From positions 9,732,370 to 9,796,369 of the forward strand of contig OW028579.1 of assembly GCA_932294295.1 (NCBI GenBank): DNA of 64,000 nucleotides, given 5' to 3'. The notes beneath the pieces are model-generated. The model was not told where the DNA came from and made no database searches. It saw only the letters and a list, made by a program, of their open reading frames with translations. Made by a program: the position numbers and the translations under genes. The stretch comes from Alitta virens (Eukaryota; Annelida; Polychaeta; Phyllodocida; Nereididae). Position 1 is the first letter of the stretch. Each line of letters opens with the position of its first letter. This document shows positions 21,408 through 36,141 of the stretch, in pieces.

Positions 21408-24400
21408 GGCCTGTGAGTCTGGCATCTCACTGCTAATTGCACTTCCTACATTTTTGTGTACTCTTGATAATTTAACTGTGCCACGTTGTTCCCTGACGCT
21501 ACTATAGAGTATTTCACTTCGGTGTTGCTTTGTTGTCGTTTGTTTTCTTGTCAGCATCCTGGCCCTCTACAGCGGCCTTGACCCCGCTACGCACGAGTGC
21601 CCCACGTGGCTATCATAATGCACGCTTCGTCCTCTGCCTCTCATTGGCTGTGCTAAGTGTACCTAACTTACTAATTCATCGGCGCGGCCTGTGAGTCTGG
21701 CATCTTACTGCTAATTGCACTTCCTACATTTTTGTGTACTCTTGATAATTTAACTGTGCCACGTCGTTCCCTGACGCTACTATTGACTATTTCACTTCGG
21801 TGTTGCATTGTTGTCGTTTGTTTTCTTGTCAGCATCCTGGCTCTCTGCAACGGCCTTGACCCCGCTACGCACGAGTGCCCCACGTGGCTATCATAATGCA
21901 CGCTTCGTTCTCTGTCTCTCATTGGCTGTGCTAAGTGGACCTAACTTACTACTTCATCGGCGCGGCCTGTGAGTCTGGCATCTCACTGCTAAGTGCACTT
22001 CCTACATGGCTGTGTACTCTTGATAATTTAACTGTGCCACGTCTTTCCAATAGGCTATTATAGAGTATTTCACTTCGGTGTTGCGTTGTTGTCGTTAGTT
22101 TTCTTGTCAGCATGCTGGCCCTCTACAGCGGCCTTGACCCCGCTACGCACGAGTGCCCCACGTGGCTATCATTATGCACGCTTTATCCTCTGCCTCTCAT
22201 TGGCTGTGCTAAGTGGACCTAACTTACTACATCATCGGCGCGGCCTGTGAGTCTGGCATCTCACTGCTAATTGCACTTCCTACATTTTTGTGTACTCTTG
22301 ATAATTTAACTGTGCCACGTCGTTCCCTGACGCTACTATAGAGTATTTCACTTCGGTGTTGCTTTGTTGTCGTTTGTTTTCTTGTCAGCATCCTGGCCCT
22401 CTACAGCGGCCTTGACCCCGCTACGCACGAGTGCCCCACGTGGCTATCATAATGCACGCTTCGTTCTCTGCCTCTCATTGGCTGTGCTAAGTGTACCTAA
22501 CTTACTACTTCATCGGCGCGGCCTGTGAGTCTGGCATCTCACTGCTAATTGCACTTCCTACATTTTTGTGTACTCTTGATAATTTAACTGTGCCACGTCG
22601 TTCCCTGACGCTACTATTGACTATTTCACTTCGGTGTTGCATTGTTGTCGTTTGTTTTCTTGTCAGCATCCTGGCTCTCTGCAACGGCCTTGACCGCGCT
22701 ACGCACGAGTGCCCCACGTGGCTATCATAATGCACGCTTCGTCCTCTGCCTCTCATTGGCTGTGCTAAGTGTACCTAACTTACTAATTCATCGGCGCGGC
22801 CTGTGAGTCTGGCATCTCACTGCTAATTGCACTTCCTACATTTTTGTGTACTCTTGATAATTTAACTGTGCCACGTCGTTCCCTGACGCTACTATTGACT
22901 ATTTCACTTCGGTGTTGCATTGTTGTCGTTTGTTTTCTTGTCAGCATCCTGGCTCTCTGCAACGGCCTTGACCCCGCTACGCACGAGTGCCCCACGTGGC
23001 TATCATAATGCACGCTTCGTTCTCTGTCTCTCATTGGCTGTGCTAAGTGGACCTAACTTACTACTTCATCGGCGCGGCCTGTGAGTCTGGCATCTCACTG
23101 CTAAGTGCACTTCCTACATGGCTGTGTACTCTTGATAATTTAACTGTGCCACGTCTTTCCAATAGGCTATTATAGAGTATTTCACTTCGGTGTTGCGTTG
23201 TTGTCGTTAGTTTTCTTGTCAGCATGCTGGCCCTCTACAGCGGCCTTGACCCCGCTACGCACGAGTGCCCCACGTGGCTATCATTATGCACGCTTTATCC
23301 TCTGCCTCTCATTGGCTGTGCTAAGTGGACCTAACTTACTACATCATCGGCGCGGCCTGTGAGTCTGGCATCTCACTGCTAATTGCACTTCCTACATTTT
23401 TGTGTACTCTTGATAATTTAACTGTGCCACGTCGTTCCCTGACGCTACTATAGAGTATTTCACTTCGGTGTTGCTTTGTTGTCGTTTGTTTTCTTGTGAG
23501 CATCCTGGCCCTCTACAGCGGCCTTGACCCCGCTACGCACGAGTGCCCCACGTGGCTATCATAATGCACGCTTCGTTCTCTGCCTCTCATTGGCTGTGCT
23601 AAGTGTACCTAACTTACTACTTCATCGGCGCGGCCTGTGAGTCTGGCATCTCACTGCTAATTGCACTTCCTACATTTTTGTGTACTCTTGATAATTTAAC
23701 TGTGCCACGTCGTTCCCTGACGCTACTATTGACTATTTCACTTCGGTGTTGCATTGTTGTCGTTTGTTTTCTTGTCAGCATCCTGGCTCTCTGCAACGGC
23801 CTTGACCGCGCTACGCACGAGTGCCCCACGTGGCTATCATAATGCACGCTTCATCCCCTGCCTCTCATTGGCTGTGCTAAGTGGACCTAACTTACTACAT
23901 CATCGGCGCGGCCTGTGAGTCTGGCATCTCACTGCTAATTGCACTTCCTACATTTTTGTGTACTCTTGATAATTTAACTGTGCCACGTCGTTCCCTGACG
24001 CTACTATAGAGTATTTCACTTCGGTGTTGCTTTGTTGTCGTTTGTTTTCTTGTCAGCATCCGGGCTCTCTGCAACGGCCTTGACCCCGCTACGCACGAGT
24101 GCCCCACGTGGCTATCATAATGCACGCTTCATCCTCTGCCTCTCATTGGCTGTGCTAAGTGGACCTAACTTACTACTTCATCGGCGCGGCCTGTGAGTCT
24201 GGCATCTCACTGCTAATTGCACTTCCTACATTTTTGTGTACTCTTGATAATTTAACTGTGCCACGTCGTTCCCTGACGCTACTATTGACTATTTCACTTC
24301 GGTGTTGCATTGTTGTCGTTTGTTTTCTTGTCAGCATCCTGGCTCTCTGCAACGGCCTTGACCCCGCTACGCACGAGTGCCCCACGTGGCTATCATAATG

Positions 24401-24465
24401 CACGCTTCATCCTCTGCCTCTCATTGGCTGTGCTAAGTGGACCTAACTTACTACATCATCGGCGC

Positions 24466-27400
24466 GGCCTGTGAGTCTCGCATCTCACTGCTAATTGCAC
24501 TTCCTACATTTTTGTGTACTCTTGATAATTTAACTGTGCCACGTCGTTCCCTGACGCTACTATAGAGTATTTCACTTCGGTGTTGCTTTGTTGTCGTTTG
24601 TTTTCTTGTCAGCATCCTGGCTCTCTGCAACGGCCTTGACCCCGCTACGCACGAGTGCCCCACGTGGCTATCATAATGCACGCTTCATCCTCTGCCACTC
24701 ATTGGCTGTGCTAAGTTGGCCTAACTTACTACTTCATCGGCGCGGCCTGTGAGTCTGGCATCTCACTGCCAAGTGCACTTCCTACATGGCTGTGTACTCT
24801 TGATAATTTAACTGTGCCACGTCGTTCCCTGACGCTACTATAGACTATTTCACTTCGGTGTTGCTTTGTTGTCGTTTGTTTTCTTGTCAGCATTCTGGCT
24901 CTCTGCAACGGCCTTGACCCCGCTACGCACGAGTGCCCCACGTGGCTATCATAATGCACGCTTCGTTCTCTGTCTCTCATTGGCTGTGCTAAGTGGACCT
25001 AACTTACTACTTCATCGGCGCGGCCTGTGAGTCTGGCATCTCACTGCTAAGTGCACTTCCTACATGGCTGTATACTCTTGATAATTTAACTGTGCCACGT
25101 CGTTCCCTGACGCTACTTTAGACTATTTCACTTCGGTGTTGCATTGTTGTCGTTTGTTTTCTTGTCAGCATCCTGGCTCTCTGCAACGGCCTTGACCCCG
25201 CTACGCACGAGTGCCCCACGTGGCTATCATAATTCACGCTTCGTCCCCTGCCTCTCATTGGCTGTGCTAAGTGGACCTAACTTACTACATCATCGGCGCG
25301 GCCTGTGAGGCTGGCATCTCACTGCTAATTGCACTTCCTACATTTTTGTGTACTCTTGATAATTTAACTGTGTCACGTCGTTCCCTGACGCTACTATAGA
25401 GTATTTCACTTCGGTGTTGCTTTGTTGTCGTTTGTTTTCTTGTCAGCATCCGGGCTGTCTGCAACGGCCTTGACCCCGCTAAGCACGAGTGCCCCACGTG
25501 GCTATCATAATGCACGCTTCATCCTCTGCCACTCATTGGCTGTGCTAAGTTGGCCTAACTTACTACTTCATCGGCGCGGCCTGTGAGTCTGGCATCTCAC
25601 TGCAAAGTGCACTTCCTACATGGCTGTGTACTCTTGATAATTTAACTGTGCCACGTCGTTCCCTGACGCTACTATAGACTATTTCACTTCGGTGTTGCAT
25701 TGTTGTCGTTTGTTTTCTTGTCAGCATCCTGGCTCTCTGCAAAGGCCTTGACCCCGCTACGCACGAGTGCCCCACGTGGCTATCATAATGCACGCTTCGT
25801 CCTCTGCCTCTCATTGGCTGTGCTAAGTGTACTCAACTTACTACTTCATCGGCGCGGCCTGTGAGTCTGGCATCTCACTGCTAATTGCACTTCCTACATT
25901 TTTGTGTACTCTTGATAATTTAACTGTGCCACGTCGTTCCCTGACGCTACTATTGACTATTTCACTTCGGTGTTGCATTGTTGTCGTTTGTTTTCTTGTC
26001 AGCATCCTGGCACTCTGCAATGGCCTTGACCCCGCTACGCACGAGTGCCCCACGTGGCTATCATTATGCACGCTTCATCCTCTGCCTCTCATTGGCTGTG
26101 CTAAGTGGACCTAACTTACTACATCATCGGCGCGGCCTGTGAGTCTGGCATCTCACTGCTAATTGCACTTCCTACATTTTTGTGTACTCTTGATAATTTA
26201 ACTGTGCCACGTCGTTCCCTGACGCTACTATAGAGTATTTCACTTCGGTGTTGCTTTGTTGTCGTTTGTTTTCTTGTCAGCATCCTGGCCCTCTACAGCG
26301 GCCTTGACCCCGCTACGCACGAGTGCCCCACGTGGCTATCATAATGCACGCTTCGTCCTCTGCCTCTCATTGGCTGTGCTAAGTGTACCTAACTTACTAA
26401 TTCATCGGCGCGGCCTGTGAGTCTGGCATCTCACTGCTAATTGCACTTCCTACATTTTTGTGTACTCTTGATAATTTAACTGTGCCACGTCGTTCCCTGA
26501 CGCTACTATTGACTATTTCACTTCGGTGTTGCATTGTTGTCGTTTGTTTTCTGGTCAGCATCCTGGCTCTCTGCAACGGCCTTGACCCCGCTACGCACGA
26601 GTGCCCCACGTGGCTATCATAATGCACGCTTCGTTCTCTGTCTCTCATTGGCTGTGCTAAGTGGACCTAACTTACTACTTCATCGGCGCGGCCTGTGAGT
26701 CTGGCATCTCACTGCTAAGTGCACTTCCTACATGGCTGTGTACTCTTGATAATTTAACTGTGCCACGTCTTTCCAATAGGCTATTATAGAGTATTTCACT
26801 TCGGTGTTGCGTTGTTGTCGTTAGTTTTCTTGTCAGCATGCTGGCCCTCTACAGCGGCCTTGACCCCGCTACGCACGAGTGCCCCACGTGGCTATCATTA
26901 TGCACGCTTTATCCTCTGCCTCTCATTGGCTGTGCTAAGTGGACCTAACTTACTACATCATCGGCGCGGCCTGTGAGTCTGGCATCTCACTGCTAATTGC
27001 ACTTCCTACATTTTTGTGTACTCTTGATAATTTAACTGTGCCACGTCGTTCCCTGACGCTACTATAGAGTATTTCACTTCGGTGTTGCTTTGTTGTCGTT
27101 TGTTTTCTTGTCAGCATCCTGGCCCTCTACAGCGGCCTTGACCCCGCTACGCACGAGTGCCCCACGTGGCTATCATAATGCACGCTTCGTTCTCTGCCTC
27201 TCATTGGCTGTGCTAAGTGTACCTAACTTACTACTTCATCGGCGCGGCCTGTGAGTCTGGCATCTCACTGCTAATTGCACTTCCTACATTTTTGTGTACT
27301 CTTGATAATTTAACTGTGCCACGTCGTTCCCTGACGCTACTATTGACTATTTCACTTCGGTGTTGCATTGTTGTCGTTTGTTTTCTTGTCAGCATCCTGG

Positions 27401-30400
27401 CTCTCTGCAACGGCCTTGACCCCGCTACGCACGAGTGCCCCACGTGGCTATCATAATGCACGCTTCGTTCTCTGTCTCTCATTGGCTGTGCTAAGTGGAC
27501 CTAACTTACTACTTCATCGGCGCGGCCTGTGAGTCTGGCATCTCACTGCTAAGTGCACTTCCTACATGGCTGTGTACTCTTGATAATTTAACTGTGCCAC
27601 GTCTTTCCAATAGGCTATTATAGAGTATTTCACTTCGGTGTTGCGTTGTTGTCGTTAGTTTTCTTGTCAGCATGCTGGCCCTCTACAGCGGCCTTGACCC
27701 CGCTACGCACGAGTGCCCCACGTGGCTATCATTATGCACGCTTTATCCTCTGCCTCTCATTGGCTGTGCTAAGTGGACCTAACTTACTACATCATCGGCG
27801 CGGCCTGTGAGTCTGGCATCTCACTGCTAATTGCACTTCCTACATTTTTGTGTACTCTTGATAATTTAACTGTGCCACGTCGTTCCCTGACGCTACTATA
27901 GAGTATTTCACTTCGGTGTTGCTTTGTTGTCGTTTGTTTTTTTGTCAGCATCCTGGCCCTCTACAGCGGCCTTGACCCCGCTACGCACGAGTGCCCCACG
28001 TGGCTATCATAATGCACGCTTCGTTCTCTGCCTCTCATTGGCTGTGCTAAGTGTACCTAACTTACTACTTCATCGGCGCGGCCTGTGAGTCTGGCATCTC
28101 ACTGCTAATTGCACTTCCTACATTTTTGTGTACTCTTGATAATTTAACTGTGCCACGTCGTTCCCTGACGCTACTATTGACTATTTCACTTCGGTGTTGC
28201 ATTGTTGTCGTTTGTTTTCTTGTCAGCATCCTGGCTCTCTGCAACGGCCTTGACCCCGCTACGCACGAGTGCCCCACGTGGCTATCATAATGCACGCTTC
28301 GTTCTCTGTCTCTCATTGGCTGTGCTAAGTGGACCTAACTTACTACTTCATCGGCGCGGCCTGTGAGTCTGGCATCTCACTGCTAAGTGCACTTCCTACA
28401 TGGCTGTGTACTCTTGATAATTTAACTGTGCCACGTCTTTCCAATAGGCTATTATAGAGTATTTCACTTCGGTGTTGCGTTGTTGTCGTTAGTTTTCTTG
28501 TCAGCATGCTGGCCCTCTACAGCGGCCTTGACCCCGCTACGCACGAGTGCCCCACGTGGCTATCATTATGCACGCTTTATCCTCTGCCTCTCATTGGCTG
28601 TGCTAAGTGGACCTAACTTACTACATCATCGGCGCGGCCTGTGAGTCTGGCATCTCACTGCTAATTGCACTTCCTACATTTTTGTGTACTCTTGATAATT
28701 TAACTGTGCCACGTCGTTCCCTGACGCTACTATAGAGTATTTCACTTCGGTGTTGCTTTGTTGTCGTTTGTTTTTTTGTCAGCATCCTGGCCCTCTACAG
28801 CGGCCTTGACCCCGCTACGCACGAGTGCCCCACGTGGCTATCATAATGCACGCTTCGTTCTCTGCCTCTCATTGGCTGTGCTAAGTGTACCTAACTTACT
28901 ACTTCATCGGCGCGGCCTGTGAGTCTGGCATCTCACTGCTAATTGCACTTCCTACATTTTTGTGTACTCTTGATAATTTAACTGTGCCACGTCGTTCCCT
29001 GACGCTACTATTGACTATTTCACTTCGGTGTTGCATTGTTGTCGTTTGTTTTCTTGTCAGCATCCTGGCTCTCTGCAACGGCCTTGACCCCGCTACGCAC
29101 GAGTGCCCCACGTGGCTATCATAATGCACGCTTCATCCTCTGCCTCTCATTGGCTGTGCTAAGTGGACCTAACTTACTACATCATCGGCGCGGCCTGTGA
29201 GTCTGGCATCTCACTGCTAATTGCACTTCCTACATTTTTGTGTACTCTTGATAATTTAACTGTGCCACGTCGTTCCCTGACGCTACTATAGAGTATTTCA
29301 CTTCGGTGTTGCTTTGTTGTCGTTTGTTTTCTTGTCAGCATCCTGGCTCTCTGCAACGGCCTTGACCCCGCTACGCACGAGTGCCCCACGTGGCTATCAT
29401 AATGCACGCTTCATCCTCTGCCACTCATTGGCTGTGCTAAGTTGGCCTAACTTACTACTTCATCGGCGCGGCCTGTGAGTCTGGCATCTCACTGCTAAGT
29501 GCACTTCCTACATGGCTGTGTACTCTTGATAATTTAACTGTGCCACGTCGTTCCCTGACGCTACTATAGACTATTTCACTTCGGTGTTGCTTTGTTGTCG
29601 TTTGTTTTCTTGTCAGCATTCTGGCTCTCTGCAACGGCCTTGACCCCGCTACGCACGAGTGCCCCACGTGGCTATCATAATGCACGCTTCGTTCTCTGTC
29701 TCTCATTGGCTGTGCTAAGTGGACCTAACTTACTACTTCATCGGCGCGGCCTGTGAGTCTGGCATCTCACTGCTAAGTGCACTTCCTACATGGCTGTATA
29801 CTCTTGATAATTTAACTGTGCCACGTCGTTCCCTGACGCTACTTTAGACTATTTCACTTCGGTGTTGCATTGTTGTCGTTTGTTTTCTTGTCAGCATCCT
29901 GGCTCTCTGCAACGGCCTTGACCCCGCTACGCACGAGTGCCCCACGTGGCTATCATAATTCACGCTTCGTCCCCTGCCTCTCATTGGCTGTGCTAAGTGG
30001 ACCTAACTTACTACATCATCGGCGCGGCCTGTGAGGCTGGCATCTCACTGCTAATTGCACTTCCTACATTTTTGTGTACTCTTGATAATTTAACTGTGTC
30101 ACGTCGTTCCCTGACGCTACTATAGAGTATTTCACTTCGGTGTTGCGTTGTTGTCGTTTGTTTTCTTGTCAGCATCCGGGCTCTCTGCAACGGCCTTGAC
30201 CCCGCTACGCACGAGTGCCCCACGTGGCTATCATAATGCACGCTTCATCCTCTGCCACTCATTGGCTGTGCTAAGTTGGCCTAACTTACTACTTCATCGG
30301 CGCGGCCTGTGAGTCTGGCATCTCACTGCAAAGTGCACTTCCTACATGGCTGTGTACTCTTGATAATTTAACTGTGCCACGTCGTTCCCTGACGCAACTA

Positions 30401-31415
30401 TTGACTATTTCACTTCGGTGTTGCATTGTTGTCGTTTGTTTTCTTGTCAGCATCCTGGCTCTCTGCAAAGGCCTTGACCCCGCTACGCACGAGTGCCCCA
30501 CGTGGCTATCATAATGCACGCTTCGTTCTCTGTCTCTCATTGGCTGTGCTAAGTGGACCTAACTTACTACTTCATCGGCGCGGCCTGTGAGTCTGGCATC
30601 TCACTGCTAAGTGCACTTCCTACATGGCTGTGTACTCTTGATAATTTAACTGTGCCACGTCGTTCCCTGACGCTACTTTAGACTATTTCACTTCGGTGTT
30701 GCATTGTTGTCGTTTGTTTTCTTGTCAGCATCCTGGCTCTCTGCAACGGCCTTGACCCCGCTACGCACGAGTGCCCCACGTGGCTATCATAATTCACGCT
30801 TCGTCCCCTGCCTCTCATTGGCTGTGCTAAGTGGACCTAACTTACTACATCATCGGCGCGGCCTGTGAGGCTGGCATCTCACTGCTAATTGCACTTCCTA
30901 CATTTTTGTGTACTCTTGATAATTTAACTGTGTCACGTCGTTCCCTGACGCTACTATAGAGTATTTCACTTCGGTGTTGCGTTGTTGTCGTTTGTTTTCT
31001 TGTCAGCATCCGGGCTGTCTGCAATGGCCTTGACCCCGCTAAGCACGAGTGCCCCACGTGGCTATCATAATGCACGCTTCATCCTCTGCCACTCATTGGC
31101 TGTGCTAAGTTGGCCTAACTTACTACTTCATCGGCGCGGCCTGTGAGTCTGGCATCTCACTGCAAAGTGCACTTCCTACATGGCTGTGTACTCTTGATAA
31201 TTTAACTGTGCCACGTCGTTCCCTGACGCTACTATAGACTATTTCACTTCGGTGTTGCATTGTTGTCGTTTGTTTTCTTGTCAGCATCCTGGCTCTCTGC
31301 AAAGGCCTTGACCCCGCTACGCACGAGTGCCCCACGTGGCTATCATAATGCACGCTTCGTCCTCTGCCTCTCATTGGCTGTGCTAAGTGTACTCAACTTA
31401 CTACTTCATCGGCGC
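24466..31415 (+). repeat. Partial 31-mer copy inside S1 (monomers 89-113)
   Basis: The order is D-E'-F-G'-H-I-C'-A-B-C-A-B-C-A-B-C-A2-D-E-F-G-H2-F2-G-H, the same as monomers 16-40, at an offset of 20,294 bp (73 monomers). It lacks only the leading I-J-A-B-C-A, but the next unit starts again with I-J-A-B-C-A at 31416. Confidence 0.87.
26412..28913 (+). repeat. Triple A-B-C trimer run (monomers 96-104)
   Basis: The first A carries ttttctggtcag and the first C carries ttttctt, exactly as in the run at 6118-8619. This supports copying of the whole run as part of the higher-order unit, not separate trimer expansions. Confidence 0.88.
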
Positions 31416-34400
31416 GGCCTGTGAGTCTGGCATCTCACTGCTAATTGCACTTCCTACATTTTTGTGTACTCTTGATAATTTAACTGTGCCACGTCGTTCC
31501 CTGACGCTACTATTGACTATTTCACTTCGGTGTTGCATTGTTGTCGTTTGTTTTCTTGTCAGCATCCTGGCACTCTGCAATGGCCTTGACCCCGCTACGC
31601 ACGAGTGCCCCACGTGGCTATCATTATGCACGCTTCATCCTCTGCCTCTCATTGGCTGTGCTAAGTGGACCTAACTTACTACATCATCGGCGCGGCCTGT
31701 GAGTCTGGCATCTCACTGCTAATTGCACTTCCTACATTTTTGTGTACTCTTGATAATTTAACTGTGCCACGTCGTTCCCTGACGCTACTATAGAGTATTT
31801 CACTTCGGTGTTGCATTGTTGTCGTTTGTTTTCTTGTCAGCATCCTGGCTCTCTGCAACGGCCTTGACCCCGCTACGCACGAGTGCCCCACGTGGCTATC
31901 ATAATGCACGCTTCGTTCTCTGTCTCTCATTGGCTGTGCTAAGTGTACCTAACTTACTACTTCATCGGCGCGGCCTGTGAGTCTGGCATCTCACTGCTAA
32001 TTGCACTTCCTACATTTTTGTGTACTCTTGATAATTTAACTGTGCCACGTCGTTCCCTGACGCTACTATTGACTATTTCACTTCGGTGTTGCATTGTTGT
32101 CGTTTGTTTTCTTGTCAGCATCCTGGCTCTCTGCAACGGCCTTGACCCCGCTACGCACGAGTGCCCCACGTGGCTATCATAATGCACGCTTCGTTCTCTG
32201 TCTCTCATTGGCTGTGCTAAGTGGACCTAACTTACTACTTCATCGGCGCGGCCTGTGAGTCTGGCATCTCACTGCTAAGTGCACTTCCTACATGGCTGTG
32301 TACTCTTGATAATTTAACTGTGCCACGTCTTTCCAATAGGCTATTATAGAGTATTTCACTTCGGTGTTGCGTTGTTGTCGTTAGTTTTCTTGTCAGCATG
32401 CTGGCCCTCTACAGCGGCCTTGACCCCGCTACGCACGAGTGCCCCACGTGGCTATCATTATGCACGCTTTATCCTCTGCCTCTCATTGGCTGTGCTAAGT
32501 GGACCTAACTTACTACATCATCGGCGCGGCCTGTGAGTCTGGCATCTCACTGCTAATTGCACTTCCTACATTTTTGTGTACTCTTGATAATTTAACTGTG
32601 CCACGTCGTTCCCTGACGCTACTATAGAGTATTTCACTTCGGTGTTGCTTTGTTGTCGTTTGTTTTTTTGTCAGCATCCTGGCCCTCTACAGCGGCCTTG
32701 ACCCCGCTACGCACGAGTGCCCCACGTGGCTATCATAATGCACGCTTCGTTCTCTGCCTCTCATTGGCTGTGCTAAGTGTACCTAACTTACTACTTCATC
32801 GGCGCGGCCTGTGAGTCTGGCATCTCACTGCTAATTGCACTTCCTACATTTTTGTGTACTCTTGATAATTTAACTGTGCCACGTCGTTCCCTGACGCTAC
32901 TATTGACTATTTCACTTCGGTGTTGCATTGTTGTCGTTTGTTTTCTTGTCAGCATCCTGGCTCTCTGCAACGGCCTTGACCCCGCTACGCACGAGTGCCC
33001 CACGTGGCTATCATAATGCACGCTTCGTTCTCTGTCTCTCATTGGCTGTGCTAAGTGGACCTAACTTACTACATCATCGGCGCGGCCTGTGAGGCTGGCA
33101 TCTCACTGCTAATTGCACTTCCTACATTTTTGTGTACTCTTGATAATTTAACTGTGCCACGTCGTTCCCTGACGCTACTATAGAGTATTTCACTTCGGTG
33201 TTGCTTTGTTGTCGTTTGTTTTCTTGTCAGCATCCTGGCTCTCTGCAACGGCTTTGACCCCGCTACGCACGAGTGCCCCACGTGGCTATCATAATGCACG
33301 CTTCATCCTCTGCCACTCATTGGCTGTGCTAAGTTGGCCTAACTTACTACTTCATCGGCGCGGCCTGTGAGTCTGGCATCTCACTGCCAAGTGCACTTCC
33401 TACATGGCTGTGTACTCTTGATAATTTAACTGTGCCACGTCGTTCCCTGACGCTACTATAGACTATTTCACTTCGGTGTTGCTTTGTTGTCGTTTGTTTT
33501 CTTGTCAGCATTCTGGCTCTCTGCAACGGCCTTGACCCCGCTACGCACGAGTGCCCCACGTGGCTATCATAATGCACGCTTCGTTCTCTGTCTCTCATTG
33601 GCTGTGCTAAGTGGACCTAACTTACTACTTCATCGGCGCGGCCTGTGAGTCTGGCATCTCACTGCTAAGTGCACTTCCTACATGGCTGTATACTCTTGAT
33701 AATTTAACTGTGCCACGTCGTTCCCTGACGCTACTTTAGACTATTTCACTTCGGTGTTGCATTGTTGTCGTTTGTTTTCTTGTCAGCATTCTGGCTCTCT
33801 GCAACGGCCTTGACCCCGCTACGCACGAGTGCCCCACGTGGCTATCATAATGCACGCTTCGTTCTCTGTCTCTCATTGGCTGTGCTAAGTGGACCTAACT
33901 TACTACTTCATCGGCGCGGCCTGTGAGTCTGGCATCTCACTGCTAAGTGCACTTCCTACATGGCTGTATACTCTTGATAATTTAACTGTGCCACGTCGTT
34001 CCCTGACGCTACTTTAGACTATTTCACTTCGGTGTTGCATTGTTGTCGTTTGTTTTCTTGTCAGCATCCTGGCTCTCTGCAACGGCCTTGACCCCGCTAC
34101 GCACGAGTGCCCCACGTGGCTATCATAATTCACGCTTCGTCCCCTGCCTCTCATTGGCTGTGCTAAGTGGACCTAACTTACTACATCATCGGCGCGGCCT
34201 GTGAGGCTGGCATCTCACTGCTAATTGCACTTCCTACATTTTTGTGTACTCTTGATAATTTAACTGTGTCACGTCGTTCCCTGACGCTACTATAGAGTAT
34301 TTCACTTCGGTGTTGCTTTGTTGTCGTTTGTTTTCTTGTCAGCATCCGGGCTGTCTGCAACGGCCTTGACCCCGCTAAGCACGAGTGCCCCACGTGGCTA

Positions 34401-34473
34401 TCATAATGCACGCTTCATCCTCTGCCACTCATTGGCTGTGCTAAGTTGGCCTAACTTACTACTTCATCGGCGC
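31416..34473 (+). repeat. Start of a 31-mer, interrupted (monomers 114-124)
   Basis: The order is I-J-A-B-C-A-D'-E'-(F/E)-F-G'. D' (120) shares acggctttgacc with monomer 16 at an offset of 28,912 bp (104 monomers). An extra F-type hybrid is inserted, and after G' the array jumps to C' (125) without H and I. Confidence 0.83.
33640..33917 (+). repeat. Hybrid monomer 122 (F 5' end, E 3' end)
   Basis: It has gctgtatact and ctttagac of F, then cattctgg and cgttctctgtctctc of E, and is followed by a normal F. The switch lies between about 33762 and 33790. This adds one monomer to the E'-F series: a reciprocal-type duplication scar. Confidence 0.82.
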
Positions 34474-36141
34474 GGCCTGTGAGTCTGGCATCTCACTGCT
34501 AATTGCACTTCCTACATTTTTGTGTACTCTTGATAATTTAACTGTGCCACGTCGTTCCCTGACGCTACTATAGAGTATTTCACTTCGGTGTTGCTTTGTT
34601 GTCGTTTGTTTTCTTGTCAGCATCCTGGCCCTCTACAGCGGCCTTGACCCCGCTACGCACGAGTGCCCCACGTGGCTATCATAATGCACGCTTCGTTCTC
34701 TGCCTCTCATTGGCTGTGCTAAGTGTACCTAACTTACTAATTCATCGGCGCGGCCTGTGAGTCTGGCATCTCACTGCTAATTGCACTTCCTACATTTTTG
34801 TGTACTCTTGATAATTTAACTGTGCCACGTCGTTCCCTGACGCTACTATTGACTATTTCACTTCGGTGTTGCATTGTTGTCGTTTGTTTTCTTGTCAGCA
34901 TCCTGGCTCTCTGCAATGGCCTTGACCCCGCTACGCACGAGTGCCCCACGTGGCTATCATAATGCACGCTTCGTTCTCTGTCTCTCATTGGCTGTGCTAA
35001 GTGGACCTAACTTACTACTTCATCGGCGCGGCCTGTGAGTCTGGCATCTCACTGCTAAGTGCACTTCCTACATGGCTGTGTACTCTTGATAATTTAACTG
35101 TGCCACGTCTTTCCAATAGGCTATTATAGAGTATTTCACTTCGGTGTTGCGTTGTTGTCGTTAGTTTTCTTGTCAGCATGCTGGCCCTCTACAGCGGCCT
35201 TGACCCCGCTACGCACGAGTGCCCCACGTGGCTATCATTATGCACGCTTTATCCTCTGCCTCTCATTGGCTGTGCTAAGTGGACCTAACTTACTACATCA
35301 TCGGCGCGGCCTGTGAGTCTGGCATCTCACTGCTAATTGCACTTCCTACATTTTTGTGTACTCTTGATAATTTAACTGTGCCACGTCGTTCCCTGACGCT
35401 ACTATAGAGTATTTCACTTCGGTGTTGCTTTGTTGTCGTTTGTTTTCTTGTCAGCATCCTGGCCCTCTACAGCGGCCTTGACCCCGCTACGCACGAGTGC
35501 CCCACGTGGCTATCATAATGCACGCTTCGTTCTCTGCCTCTCATTGGCTGTGCTAAGTGTACCTAACTTACTACTTCATCGGCGCGGCCTGTGAGTCTGG
35601 CATCTCACTGCTAATTGCACTTCCTACATTTTTGTGTACTCTTGATAATTTAACTGTGCCACGTCGTTCCCTGACGCTACTATTGACTATTTCACTTCGG
35701 TGTTGCATTGTTGTCGTTTGTTTTCTTGTCAGCATCCTGGCTCTCTGCAACGGCCTTGACCGCGCTACGCACGAGTGCCCCACGTGGCTATCATAATGCA
35801 CGCTTCGTCCTCTGCCTCTCATTGGCTGTGCTAAGTGTACCTAACTTACTAATTCATCGGCGCGGCCTGTGAGTCTGGCATCTCACTGCTAATTGCACTT
35901 CCTACATTTTTGTGTACTCTTGATAATTTAACTGTGCCACGTCGTTCCCTGACGCTACTATTGACTATTTCACTTCGGTGTTGCATTGTTGTCGTTTGTT
36001 TTCTTGTCAGCATCCTGGCTCTCTGCAACGGCCTTGACCCCGCTACGCACGAGTGCCCCACGTGGCTATCATAATGCACGCTTCGTTCTCTGTCTCTCAT
36101 TGGCTGTGCTAAGTGGACCTAACTTACTACTTCATCGGCGC

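Larger units (their letters stand above)
21408..34473 (+). repeat. Segment S1, ~13-kb large-scale repeat copy (monomers 78-124)
   Basis: Forty-seven monomers, 13,066 bp, run from C' (78) to G' (124). The next monomer, 125, is again C', and monomers 125 onward repeat the order of 78 onward, including private markers: gaccgcgct in 82/129 and 86/132, ttcttgtgagcatc in 85/131 and gagtctcgcatc in 89/135. S1 therefore appears to be one copy of a large tandem duplication. Confidence 0.8.
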
